DNA of 34,211 nucleotides. Source: Kiritimatiellales bacterium. Lineage in GTDB: Bacteria > Verrucomicrobiota > Kiritimatiellia > Kiritimatiellales > Tichowtungiaceae. Location: NCBI GenBank assembly GCA_041656295.1, contig JBBADV010000024.1, positions 1-34,211 of the forward strand, written 5' to 3'. A program made the position numbers and the translations under genes. Below are positions 23,961-31,780 of this stretch, in pieces (the stretch's first letter is position 1; the number at the start of each line of letters is the position of its first letter). Under the pieces are notes generated by a model that searched no databases, was not told the origin of the DNA, and saw only the letters and a program-made list of their open reading frames with translations.

Positions 23961-24289
23961 TGGCTGTTTGTTTTTACAAGATGAAGCGCTTTTATTTCAT
24001 TCGTCGCATTCCCTGACGATTTGTATCTGATAACCGCAAAGTCTCCATCGACGGTTTCATCGATAAAAATAAATTTAAAATCGGGGTTTATTTCAAGTTT
24101 GTCCATTTCGACCACTGCATCAATAAACTCACCTGTCTGTTCCGTTGCATATTTTTTTGCAACCGTAACGTTGCCTTTTGAGAGATTTTCAAGAAACACT
24201 TTTGCAGTAGTCTGGGGAGAATCTCCGCAACCGGCGGCGAACAATATCGCCATGGCAGCAAAACCTGATAACACCAGCTTCTTTATCAT
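23930..24289 (-). CDS. DUF4878-like lipoprotein
   Basis: This 119-residue protein starts at ATG 24289 with AAAGGA upstream. A lipoprotein signal peptide is clear: KK, a hydrophobic run, then the lipobox AAGC with Cys21. The mature part (SPQTTAKVFLENLSKGNVTVAKKYATEQ...FAVIRYKSSGNATNEIKALHLVKTNSQWKVTIQK) resembles the NTF2-like DUF4878 domain of putative lipoproteins. It is presumably anchored in the outer or inner membrane facing the periplasm. Its function is unknown. The 3' end overlaps the YiiX-like gene, suggesting a shared envelope-related role. Confidence 0.85.
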   Translation of the reverse strand: MIKKLVLSGFAAMAILFAAGCGDSPQTTAKVFLENLSKGNVTVAKKYATEQTGEFIDAVVEMDKLEINPDFKFIFIDETVDGDFAVIRYKSSGNATNEIKALHLVKTNSQWKVTIQKDQ

Positions 24290-24313
24290 AAACCGGTTCC
24301 TTTCAAGGGTTGA

Positions 24314-25174
24314 CTATTTCATGAATGCGTTAGATTTTTGACTATGAGCATGATTCAATATAAGTAAAGAAAAACAAAACGTCACCGCCAGCGACGAACA
24401 CCGCAGAGCCTTCTCCCTTGCCGCCGGCGACGAATTCCAGAACAACGGCGTCATTTGAATTAAATCATTCAACTGCGCGCCGGAAAGCTCACGTTCATAA
24501 GAAATTTTCCGGCGCCCAACTTCAGCAAACGCCGGCGCGCATTTTTCCACCGCCTCATCCACTTTTTCATCAAAATCGCCGGAATTCTGTTCCAGCAGTG
24601 CGCGCACCTCCGTTAAATGATCTTTTCCCGGCACACCGAGAATCAACACACCGCCCGGCTTCAAAATCCGCGCAAACTCTGGTGGATTACGCGGAGCCAG
24701 CACACTTAAAATCACATCCGCTGTCGAATCCGGCGTCGGAATTTCACGCATTACATTCGCCACGGTCCACTGCGCTCTTTTGTATCGTTTCGCCGCCGCG
24801 CGAATCGCATCTTTCGAAATATCCAGCCCGCAAAAAACTCCGGCGCGGCTTTCACTCAATCCGCCGCAAAATCCACCTTCGCCGCAGCCGCAATCCATAA
24901 TGCACTCTGCACCTGTCGGAATTATATCTGCAATCACAGCTTTCAGCGGATCAAAAAAGCCGGTATCGAAAAACCGTCGACGCGCTGCAATCATCGCTGC
25001 ATCATCGCCGGGGTTTTTAGAGCGGCGCTGATGGCTCAATAGCAAATTCAAATAACCCTCTTTTGCAAAATCAAATGAATGGCCGTTTTTGCATCGCACT
25101 GAATTTCTTTCCGGCGAAAATTCTTCGCGACAAACAGGGCAGCAAAAACATTGTCGATTTTTATTCGTGTCCAT
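24314..25174 (-). CDS. rlmA: 23S rRNA (guanine-N1)-methyltransferase, RlmA family
   Basis: This 286-residue protein starts at ATG 25174. The N-terminal zinc finger has the RlmA spacing CX2C-X12-C-X3-H (C12, C15, C28, H32), followed by FDFAKEGYLNLLLSHQR as in E. coli RlmA. The SAM-binding motif I is CIMDCGCGEGGF; LDISKDAIRAAAKR and VLAPRNPPEFARILKPGG follow. The enzyme methylates a guanine in 23S rRNA helix 35, N1 of G745 in Gram-negatives or the neighbouring G748 in Gram-positives (TlrB); which one applies here is not clear. The first codons (ATGGACACGAATAAAAATCG) coincide with dispersed-repeat text, so the N-terminal extension before the zinc finger may be repeat-derived. It is read after dinB on the same strand. 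Confidence 0.93.
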   Translation of the reverse strand: MDTNKNRQCFCCPVCREEFSPERNSVRCKNGHSFDFAKEGYLNLLLSHQRRSKNPGDDAAMIAARRRFFDTGFFDPLKAVIADIIPTGAECIMDCGCGEGGFCGGLSESRAGVFCGLDISKDAIRAAAKRYKRAQWTVANVMREIPTPDSTADVILSVLAPRNPPEFARILKPGGVLILGVPGKDHLTEVRALLEQNSGDFDEKVDEAVEKCAPAFAEVGRRKISYERELSGAQLNDLIQMTPLFWNSSPAAREKALRCSSLAVTFCFSLLILNHAHSQKSNAFMK

Positions 25175-25209
25175 CCGTGGGTTCTCAATCCTGATTATCC
25201 TGTCAAAAA

Positions 25210-26436
25210 TTAATTCTGTGTTTTCGGTGTATTCCGTGGTTTATTTTTCTCCACCTTTGATCCACGTAAAATACTTTTCGATCCAAATTTTCTACGCACT
25301 TCATCCACTGCCGCACTCAGTTTTTCGCGGCGTTTATTCGATTTTTTTTCTTCCGCTTCAAACAACTCAAGCTGCGGCGTTTCATCCGGTCCCTGCAAGC
25401 CGGTCACACAAAAACCAATCAGCCGCACTGCACTGTGCACACCTTCCTTATGTAAAAGCTCCAGCGCCGTTTCGCGCAGCGTAACATCGTCGCGTGCCGG
25501 CGGATCAAGCCGGCGCTGGCGTGTAATCGTCGAAAAATCTGACCACCGCAGTTTGATCTGCGCAGTGGTTGCATAAAAATTGGCACGCCGCAACCGTGCG
25601 CCCACCTGATCTGCTAAATCCAGCAGCGCCGCTTCCACTGCTTGCGGATTGCGCTCATCCTCACCGAATGTCATCTCATTCGAAATGCTCTTTTCCTCGC
25701 TCTCAACCACCACTGCGCGGTCGTCTATTCCGAACGCCAGCCGCCGGAAGGACGCCGCTGCACTTGCACCGATCCAGGCCGCCAGTTTTTCCGGCGGTGC
25801 TTTTTGCAGATCGCCGAATGTGCGGATGTGATGCTGCTCCAGTATTGCCTGCGTCTTCTTACCGGCGCCCCACATCCGCTTGATCGGCAGCGGCGCGAGA
25901 AATTCCGGAATCAGCTTTTCAGAAAACGGTACCATGGTGAATCCGTCAGGTTTATTCAAATCACTCGCAATTTTTGCCAGAAACATATTCGGTGCCACAC
26001 CGACTGAACAGGTCAGCTTTGTTTCCTCAAAAACCGCCGCCTTAATTTTGCCGGCAATCGCCGGGCCGTCGCCGAACAGATAGCGCGCGCCGGTCACATC
26101 CAGAAATGCTTCGTCAATCGACACCGGTTCAATCTCCGGCGTAAACCGCGCAAGGATTTCCATCACCTTGTGCGACATCTCGCGGTAGCGTTTGCCGTTC
26201 GGCGGCAGAAAAACCGCCTGCGGACAAAGCCGGTACGCTGTGCGCGACGGCATCGCCGAATAAATTCCGTATTTACGCGCCTCATACGAACACGTCGCAA
26301 CCACGCCGCGTTTATCCGGCGGCGCGCCAACCACCACCGGCTTGCCGCGCAGCTCCGGTCGATCCAGCACTTCCACTGCCGCAAAAAATGCGTCCATGTC
26401 AATATGCAGAATCGTGCGCTGTCCGGTTTTAATCAT
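25210..26436 (-). CDS. dinB: DNA polymerase IV (Y-family)
   Basis: This 408-residue protein starts at ATG 26436. The catalytic acidic residues are D13 in HIDMDAFFAAVE and D108/E109 in VSIDEAFLDV. YSAMPSRTAYRLCPQA, the helix-hairpin-helix region (IKRMWGAGKKTQAIL...HIRTFGDLQ) and a little-finger domain follow. It performs translesion synthesis. The last 10 codons (KPRNTPKTQN) and the stop lie in a 31-bp dispersed repeat (25214-25244) that is inverted with respect to another copy just upstream of the start, so the normal C-terminus, which in E. coli carries a beta-clamp motif, may have been replaced or extended. The rlmA gene follows after 35 bp. Confidence 0.97.
   Translation of the reverse strand: MIKTGQRTILHIDMDAFFAAVEVLDRPELRGKPVVVGAPPDKRGVVATCSYEARKYGIYSAMPSRTAYRLCPQAVFLPPNGKRYREMSHKVMEILARFTPEIEPVSIDEAFLDVTGARYLFGDGPAIAGKIKAAVFEETKLTCSVGVAPNMFLAKIASDLNKPDGFTMVPFSEKLIPEFLAPLPIKRMWGAGKKTQAILEQHHIRTFGDLQKAPPEKLAAWIGASAAASFRRLAFGIDDRAVVVESEEKSISNEMTFGEDERNPQAVEAALLDLADQVGARLRRANFYATTAQIKLRWSDFSTITRQRRLDPPARDDVTLRETALELLHKEGVHSAVRLIGFCVTGLQGPDETPQLELFEAEEKKSNKRREKLSAAVDEVRRKFGSKSILRGSKVEKNKPRNTPKTQN
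25214..25244 (-). repeat. Inverted copy of the 31-bp dispersed repeat at the dinB 3' end
   Basis: On the minus strand this reads ATAAACCACGGAATACACCG followed by AAAACACAGAA. It matches 26447-26477 on the plus strand at 30 of 31 positions. It encodes the last residues of DinB. Related text (ATTCGTGTCCATCCGTGGGT, ATCCTGTC) occupies 25163-25203. Confidence 0.75.
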
Positions 26437-26446
26437 CGCCGGAAAT

Positions 26447-26477
26447 ATAAACCACGGAATACACCGAAAACACGGAA
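26447..26477 (+). repeat. 31-bp dispersed repeat just upstream of dinB
   Basis: The copy begins ATAAACCACGGAATACACCG and ends AAAACACGGAA, differing at one base from the inverted copy at 25214-25244. It starts 11 bp before the dinB start codon and therefore includes or abuts the dinB leader. Confidence 0.75.
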
Positions 26478-26486
26478 TAAATTATT

Positions 26487-26658
26487 TTTAACCGCAGATG
26501 ACGCAGATATAAACGGATTTTACGAAAAGGAAGCGAAGCGTTTTTTGACAGGATTAACAGGATTTACGAAATAAAATAAAAAACCCTGTTGATCCTGTTA
26601 ATCCCGTCTAAACTATTTTTCTTTTCATCCGTTTATATCTGCGTAATCCGTGGTTAAA
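26487..26658. repeat. 172-bp nested imperfect inverted repeat
   Basis: The outer arms are 26487-26518 and 26627-26658, 32 bp each, both containing ACGCAGATATAAACGGAT or its complement, with a few mismatches toward the TTTAACC ends. The inner arms are GACAGGATTAACAGGAT (26547-26563) and ATCCTGTTAATCCCGTC (26592-26608), 17 bp with one mismatch. The sequence between inner and outer arms is also partly complementary (GAAAAGG versus CTTTTC). No protein is encoded. The rest of the 26437-27160 region holds the 31-bp repeat, a non-coding stretch (26659-26850) and the AraC remnant. Confidence 0.75.
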
Positions 26659-26853
26659 CCTTCGTCGTGAATTCATCACTTTCAGAACTGCGGTCGCCGG
26701 CGGGATCGCCGCATGGCGGACAGCTGAGCGGCAATGGAAAAAATCGTGTGGCGTTGACTCTGCAATTTTGTGATTTTTACGCATTTTTGCAGCTATAATT
26801 TTCCGGGGGAAAAATAAATGGCGCAGACGAGTATTGTTTTACGTCCGGTTTAT

Positions 26854-27080
26854 TTATTGCGGTTTAAAGAAACGGACAATACGGCCGGGAGGGAAACCGT
26901 AAACTTTTTTAAATATTTTTGAAAAGTAATAGGTATCGTAAAATCCGGTGCGTTCAGCGGCTTCTTTGACAGAAAGCCGTTCATTTTGAATCAGTAGAAA
27001 TGCTTTTTGGCGCATTCGAGCTGCTGCAGTGTGACTGGACTGATTCCGGCCTCGGTTATGCGCTGTCTGTGCCGGAGAAT
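26854..27080 (-). pseudogene. AraC-family regulator, C-terminal HTH remnant
   Basis: The minus-strand frame ending at TAA (26854-26856) reads RMRQKAFLLIQNERLSVKEA, AERTGFYDTYYFSKIFKKVY and GFPPGRI, the second helix-turn-helix of an AraC regulator. Immediately upstream, the expected GISPVTLQQL lies in another frame, so one base appears lost near 27022. Further upstream no start or sensor domain remains. The surviving 60 residues resemble the C-terminus of the intact PocR-AraC protein at 13178-13975 (AERLGFYDAFHFSKTFKRHW), so it may be a decayed paralogue. Confidence 0.75.
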
Positions 27081-27160
27081 TTTCTGGAGGCACAGATAAA
27101 TATTTTTCTATTCGTTTCGCCGGCGGCTTTTGTTAAAACCTCTACAACCGGAGAAATTTT

Positions 27161-27973
27161 ATGAGCATCAAGGTCGTCATTCAAGGCGCAGCAGGCCGTA
27201 TGGGAAAAACATTGATCCGATGCATTCTGGAAGAAAAAGTCAGCGGACTGCAACTCGCCGGCGCTGTGGATTTATGGGATGCGCCTGACATCGGTACAGA
27301 TGCCGGACTGGCCGCCGGAGCCAGAAAAGCCGGCGTTCTGTTGACCACTGATCTCGCCGCCGTTGCGCCGGATGCTGATGTGATTATTGATTTCACCTCG
27401 CATTTTGGCACCGCCGGAAACGCGGAACGCATTGCCGCATGGAATACCGCGTGGGTGATCGGAACCACCGGACTCGCCGACGAAGAAACTGCCGAAATAC
27501 AAAAAGCCGCCAAAAACGTTCCGGTGGTCATGGCAGGCAATATGAGTCTTGGTGTTAATCTGCTGTGCAAGCTGATTGAAGAAGCAGCAAAAGCGCTCTA
27601 CGCCAAAGGCTATGATATTGAAATTATCGAGCGGCATCACAACCAGAAAAAAGATGCACCGAGCGGCACCGCACTGATGCTCGGTCGCGCCGCCGCTGCC
27701 GGCGCCGGACTGGATTTAAAAACATCCGGGATGAACGGACGCAGCGGAATGCCCGGCGCGCGTAAAAAAGAGGAGATCGGTTTTCACGCCGTACGCGGCG
27801 GCGACATCGTTGGCGATCACACTGTGCTGCTCGCCGGCACCGGCGAAATGCTCGAATTTTCACACCGCGCCACCAGCCGCGAAACCTTTGCCATCGGCGC
27901 ACTCAATGCCGCCGTCTGGCTCGTCAAGCAGAAGCCCGGACTCTACAGCATGAACGATGTGCTCGGATTATAA
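27161..27973 (+). CDS. dapB: 4-hydroxy-tetrahydrodipicolinate reductase
   Basis: This 270-residue protein starts at ATG 27161 with GGAGAA upstream. Motifs: the NAD(P)-binding VVIQGAAGRMGKTLIR (G9-G15), DVIIDFTSHFGT, VIGTTGLADEE, VMAGNMSLGVNLL, the DapB signature IEIIERHHNQKKDAPSGTA with catalytic His and Lys, and FHAVRGGDIVGDHTV. It reduces the dihydrodipicolinate precursor in lysine and meso-diaminopimelate synthesis, needed for peptidoglycan. It leads a co-oriented group with the HEPN/MNT pair and the SSS symporter, but no other lysine gene is present. Confidence 0.98.
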   Translation: MSIKVVIQGAAGRMGKTLIRCILEEKVSGLQLAGAVDLWDAPDIGTDAGLAAGARKAGVLLTTDLAAVAPDADVIIDFTSHFGTAGNAERIAAWNTAWVIGTTGLADEETAEIQKAAKNVPVVMAGNMSLGVNLLCKLIEEAAKALYAKGYDIEIIERHHNQKKDAPSGTALMLGRAAAAGAGLDLKTSGMNGRSGMPGARKKEEIGFHAVRGGDIVGDHTVLLAGTGEMLEFSHRATSRETFAIGALNAAVWLVKQKPGLYSMNDVLGL

Positions 27974-27988
27974 TTGAAAGAGTACGTT

Positions 27989-28390
27989 ATGAATCAAAAA
28001 GATATACGCTGGAAACAACGGTTTGAAAATTTTGAAAACTCGTTTCTGCTGTTAAAACAGGGACTTGAAATTGAAATGCCGTCGATCTTCGAGCGCGCCG
28101 GGATTATTCAGTTTTTCGAAATGACATTCGAACTGTCATGGAAAGTCCTGAAAGATTACCTCGAAAGTCTGGGCGTTATTGCAAAAGCACCGCGCGATGT
28201 TGTTAAAGAAGCGTTTCGTTATGAAATCATTACCGATGGCGATGCATGGATGGATATGCTCAGCGACCGGAATCTGACAGTTCATACATATGACGAACTG
28301 AAAGCAAAAGAAGTTGAGTCAAAAATCAAAATCGTATTTTTTCCGGCGATAAATCACCTTTATCTTCTGTTGAAAGAAAAAGCGAGATGA
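27989..28390 (+). CDS. HEPN-domain protein, HI0074-like nucleotidyltransferase partner
   Basis: This 133-residue protein starts at ATG 27989 with AAAGAG upstream; TTG 27974 is an in-frame alternative. The sequence WKQRFENFENSFLLLKQGLE, ERAGIIQFFEMTFELSWKVL, KDYLESLGV, PRDVVKEAF and DRNLTVHTYDE matches the 'nucleotidyltransferase substrate-binding protein' (HI0074) group of HEPN proteins. It overlaps the following MNT gene by 4 bp. HEPN/MNT pairs are widespread two-gene modules. Several act as toxin-antitoxin systems, with the HEPN protein as RNase toxin; HI0074-type members are less well characterised, and the classical RX4-6H motif is not obvious here. Confidence 0.92.
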   Translation: MNQKDIRWKQRFENFENSFLLLKQGLEIEMPSIFERAGIIQFFEMTFELSWKVLKDYLESLGVIAKAPRDVVKEAFRYEIITDGDAWMDMLSDRNLTVHTYDELKAKEVESKIKIVFFPAINHLYLLLKEKAR

Positions 28391-28713
28391 GCTCATTGTT
28401 TGGATTAACCGAAAAACAGCTGAATTTAATCAAAGAAGCGCTGAGCCGTTTTAACGATGTAGATGACATTGTCGTGTTCGGTTCAAGAGCAATGGGAAAT
28501 TATAAAAACGGATCGGACGTTGATCTCGCTGTAAAAGGAAAAAACGTAACGACCGACACCATCAGCAAACTCAGTGCAACACTTAACGAAGAATTACCGC
28601 TGCCCTATTTTTTCGATGTCGTTCATTACGACACATTGAATAACAAAAATTTTGTTCGCCACATTGATGAACATGGCGTTCCTTTAGAATACAAAATATG
28701 CAATTTAATCTGA
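28387..28713 (+). CDS. Minimal nucleotidyltransferase (MNT), HI0073/MntA-like
   Basis: This 108-residue protein starts at ATG 28387, overlapping the HEPN stop by 4 bp. The polymerase-beta-type signature is complete: VFGSRAMG (G32, S33) and SDVDLAV (D44, D46), with a third Asp at D77 in YFFDVVHY. MNT proteins of this class can AMPylate and thereby neutralise their HEPN partner in characterised systems (HepT/MntA of Shewanella, for example). An intact active site suggests a functional enzyme. The 3' end overlaps the SSS symporter start by 16 bp. Confidence 0.93.
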   Translation: MSSLFGLTEKQLNLIKEALSRFNDVDDIVVFGSRAMGNYKNGSDVDLAVKGKNVTTDTISKLSATLNEELPLPYFFDVVHYDTLNNKNFVRHIDEHGVPLEYKICNLI

Positions 28714-30164
28714 TTGACGGTGCGATTCTGCTGCTCTACCTCGCCGCGATGGTGTGGATTGGATTCCGTTTCGCCGGACAACAAAAAACACCGGAAGATT
28801 TTTTTCTCGCCGGACGCAAAATGCCGTGGCTCGCGGTGGCGATGAGCATGTATGCCTCGCTGACGAGCGCGGTGACGTATATGGGACTGCCCGGCATCGC
28901 GTACACCAGTAATGTCACACTGATCGCTGTTTGCATTGCAAGCCCCCTGCTCGCGCCGGTATTAATTTTTGTTTTCTATCCGGTTTACCGGAAACTGAAC
29001 ATCACCACTTCGTATGAATACATCGGCATCCGGTTTGGCGCACCGGCGCGGCGAACGGCGGCAATGCTGTTTCTGTTTGCACGGCTTGGCTGGATGGCCA
29101 CCGTAATTTATGCACCGGCGATGGCGCTTTCGGTAGCAACCGGACTGCCGCTGCTGTTCAGCATTTTAATCATGGGGCTCCTCGCCACGCTCTACACGGT
29201 ACTCGGCGGACTCGCGGCAGTGTTGTGGACAGACGTTGTGCAATTTATCATGCTCATTGGCGGCGCAATGCTCGCTGCCGGATTTTTAATTCACTTTGTA
29301 CCTGCCGGCGCATCTGGAATTATTAAATTCGCCGCCGAAAACAACCGGCTGCAGCTCGACGGCTCCATCAGTCTGTTCCGTATGACGCTCACCGGCGTGT
29401 CCATTTCATTCTTCTTTCAAATGATGCAGGACTACGGCACCGATCAGGTCACGGTACAACGCCTGCTCTCAACCAAAACCAGAACCGGTATCGCCAAAGC
29501 CATTCTGTTTAACGCCGGCACTGATTTTCTCGTCATCGGGCTGCTGCTGTTTATTGGACTCGGACTCTTTGCATACTATCAGCAGAATCCCGGCGCACTG
29601 CCGCCGGACATTTACGGCGACCGGATTTTCCCGTACTTCATCGCACACGGGCTGCCGGCGGGATTATCCGGACTGTTAATCGCCGCAGTTTTTGCCGCCG
29701 CAATGTCAAGCATGGATTCCGGTATCAACTCCATGGCCACAGTGATCGTAAATGATTTTATTTTCCCGCTGGCCGGAAAAATTGACGACGGCCGTGCTGT
29801 AAAACTCGCGCGCATCATCACCGCCCTGCTCGGACTGCTTGCCACCGGACTGTCCGTTGTGCTTTTTCACGGCGCTGAAATTGAAGGGATCATTGAAACA
29901 TTTGCCACGTTTATGGGACTTTTTAACGCGCCGGTGCTGGCGCTGTTTCTGCTTGGATTGTTAACCCGGCGCGGCTCATTTACCGCCTGGATTCCGGCGG
30001 CCCTGCTGGCCATTGGTTTGACCGCATGGCTGAGAACCACCGCTGTTTCATGGATCTGGTATTTTCCGTCCGGCTTTGCCGTCAGCTTTTTCGCCGGTTT
30101 ATTTTTTTCGCAATTTGTAAAAATAAACAATAAGAGAACCGGACAAGACCTTATATCTGAATAA
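28698..30164 (+). CDS. Sodium:solute symporter (SSS family)
   Basis: This 488-residue protein starts at ATG 28698, inside the end of the MNT gene. It is a polytopic membrane protein with about 13 predicted helices. SSS features: DFFLAGRKMPWLAVAMSMYA near the N-terminus; TSAVTYMGLPGIAY; the central ARLGWMATVIYAPAMALSVATG; DQVTVQRLLSTKT; and AAVFAAAMSSMDSGINSMAT, with the Ser residues of the Na2 site. It imports a small organic solute (sugar, sialic acid, amino acid or vitamin) with Na+. It resembles SGLT/NanT-like members, so a sugar is plausible. It is the only obvious uptake transporter in the window. Confidence 0.95.
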   Translation: MQFNLIDGAILLLYLAAMVWIGFRFAGQQKTPEDFFLAGRKMPWLAVAMSMYASLTSAVTYMGLPGIAYTSNVTLIAVCIASPLLAPVLIFVFYPVYRKLNITTSYEYIGIRFGAPARRTAAMLFLFARLGWMATVIYAPAMALSVATGLPLLFSILIMGLLATLYTVLGGLAAVLWTDVVQFIMLIGGAMLAAGFLIHFVPAGASGIIKFAAENNRLQLDGSISLFRMTLTGVSISFFFQMMQDYGTDQVTVQRLLSTKTRTGIAKAILFNAGTDFLVIGLLLFIGLGLFAYYQQNPGALPPDIYGDRIFPYFIAHGLPAGLSGLLIAAVFAAAMSSMDSGINSMATVIVNDFIFPLAGKIDDGRAVKLARIITALLGLLATGLSVVLFHGAEIEGIIETFATFMGLFNAPVLALFLLGLLTRRGSFTAWIPAALLAIGLTAWLRTTAVSWIWYFPSGFAVSFFAGLFFSQFVKINNKRTGQDLISE

Positions 30165-30184
30165 ATACCGGCACCATACTTCTG

Positions 30185-31705
30185 TTATGCATTATTCTGC
30201 TGCTGTTCATCGCCTTCAACCGCTTCATCCACGTCTTCGGCCGCAGTCAGCAGGAGTTCCTGTGCAATCTTGAGATCTTCAACACCGGCAATAAACATGA
30301 GCGTGTCGTAGGCCTCAATGCGGGTGCTGCCTTTGGGTACAATGAATTCGTTGCCGCGCCGGATAAGCAGAATCAGTGCACCGGCCGGCAGTCCAAGGTC
30401 CATAATCTGTTTGCCGCAGGCACAGGAATCCGGCGGAATATCAATTTCACGCGTTTCACTTTTTACACCGGCGCGCCGTTCAAATTCGAGCGGATAGTCG
30501 GGACGGTTGACAAGCGGTTTATCGACGTTCAGCCACCGCGCCACCACCATGAGAGTTTTGCCCTGCAGCAGTACGGACGCGATGACAATAAAAAATACGA
30601 TGTTAAAAATTTCGGTGGAATTTTCGTAGCCGGCAGTAAAGGGAAAGGTTGCGAGCACAATCGGCACCGATCCGCGCAATCCGGTCCACGCGGTAAGCGT
30701 GCATTCCGGCAGAGTGAATTTTGATTTCCAGAGTCCGATGTACACAGCGGCCGGACGCGCAACAAACATCAGCGCAACGGCGATCAGCAAACCGTCTTTA
30801 GCAACAGTGCCGAGCAGTTGCGACGGAACAACAAGCATTCCGAGGGTGACGAACAAAATGATCTGCATCAGCCAGCCGAGGCCGTCGTGAAATTTTTTGA
30901 GGTAGTGTTTGAAGAGAAAATCTTTGTTGCCGAGAACAATTCCGCAAGTGTAAACAGCGAGGAATCCATTACCGAACAGCATGTCGGTCAATGAGTAAGT
31001 GATCAGCACAAGGCTCATGCTGAGCACCGGATAAAGCCCCTCATATTCCAGCCGGGTACGGTTAAAAATCCAGGCAGCGGCACGGCCAAAAAAGTAGCCC
31101 AATACAACGCCTAGCGCCATCCGGACAACCACTGAGCCAAGCAGCTCGTACCAGGTTGCACCATTGACGCCGAGCAGACTGAGTACGGAGGTGGTTAACA
31201 GCACCGCCATCGGGTCGTTGCTGCCGGATTCCAGCTCGAGCAGCGGTTTCAGGCTGCCTTTCAAGCTGACACCGCGTGAACGCATGATGGAGAACACTGC
31301 CGCCGCATCGGTTGAAGAAACAATCGCGCCGATAAGCATACCTTCGAACAGATCGCCGAGAATCCACCACGCGAACAAACCGGTGATTGCGGCGGTGAGA
31401 ATTACGCCGCCGGTAGCCAGAGTCAGTCCCGGGCGCAGGATCGGTTTAATCAACGTCCAGCTCGTGTCAAGACCGCCGGAAAACAGAATGTAGGCCAAGG
31501 CAAAAATACCAATGAAATTGGCCGCCGCCGGATTATCAAATGTGATCCGCCCGATACCTTCACTGCCGGCGAGCATTCCGACCGCAAGGAACATCAGCAG
31601 CATCGGTACACCGAACCGGTCGGAAATTTTATTCGCCAGCACGCTGATGAAAAACAGGATTCCGATGGCAAAAACAATAATTGAAGAGGAAGAAACTATA
31701 TCCAT
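30185..31705 (-). CDS. CPA1-family K+(Na+)/H+ antiporter with C-terminal RCK_C domain (NhaP2/CvrA-like)
   Basis: This 506-residue protein starts at ATG 31705 (MDIVSSSSIIVFAIGILFF). A TTG at 31744 would add 13 residues; neither has a strong ribosome binding site. The membrane part has about 12 helices with LAVGMLAGSEGIGRI, FSGGLDTSW, IVSSTDAAAVFSIM, LELESGSNDPMAV (the essential ND-type ion site) and AWTGLRGSVPIVLATFP. The last about 110 residues form a TrkA-C/RCK_C regulatory domain (CGKQIMDLGLPAGALILLIRRGNEFIVPKGSTRIEAYDTL). It exchanges cytoplasmic K+ or Na+ for protons in pH and ion homeostasis. It is convergent with the SSS gene (20-bp gap) and divergent from the methyltransferase. Confidence 0.95.
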   Translation of the reverse strand: MDIVSSSSIIVFAIGILFFISVLANKISDRFGVPMLLMFLAVGMLAGSEGIGRITFDNPAAANFIGIFALAYILFSGGLDTSWTLIKPILRPGLTLATGGVILTAAITGLFAWWILGDLFEGMLIGAIVSSTDAAAVFSIMRSRGVSLKGSLKPLLELESGSNDPMAVLLTTSVLSLLGVNGATWYELLGSVVVRMALGVVLGYFFGRAAAWIFNRTRLEYEGLYPVLSMSLVLITYSLTDMLFGNGFLAVYTCGIVLGNKDFLFKHYLKKFHDGLGWLMQIILFVTLGMLVVPSQLLGTVAKDGLLIAVALMFVARPAAVYIGLWKSKFTLPECTLTAWTGLRGSVPIVLATFPFTAGYENSTEIFNIVFFIVIASVLLQGKTLMVVARWLNVDKPLVNRPDYPLEFERRAGVKSETREIDIPPDSCACGKQIMDLGLPAGALILLIRRGNEFIVPKGSTRIEAYDTLMFIAGVEDLKIAQELLLTAAEDVDEAVEGDEQQQNNA

Positions 31706-31780
31706 GATAAAGTACAGTTTGTGAATTCCGGCGGCGGCTGTCAATGAATACGTAACGGCTGATGCGTAAAAGTATAAATT

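Noticed and set aside
25163..26658. Repeats around dinB as a possible CRISPR array
   Set aside because: The copies are few, inverted rather than direct, and lack regularly sized unique spacers; no cas gene is present.
26754..26800. TTGACT and TATAAT boxes with a start-like ATGGCGCAG at 26818
   Set aside because: The two boxes are 34 bp apart, too far for one promoter, and the frame from 26818 stops after about 33 codons while overlapping the AraC remnant antisense.
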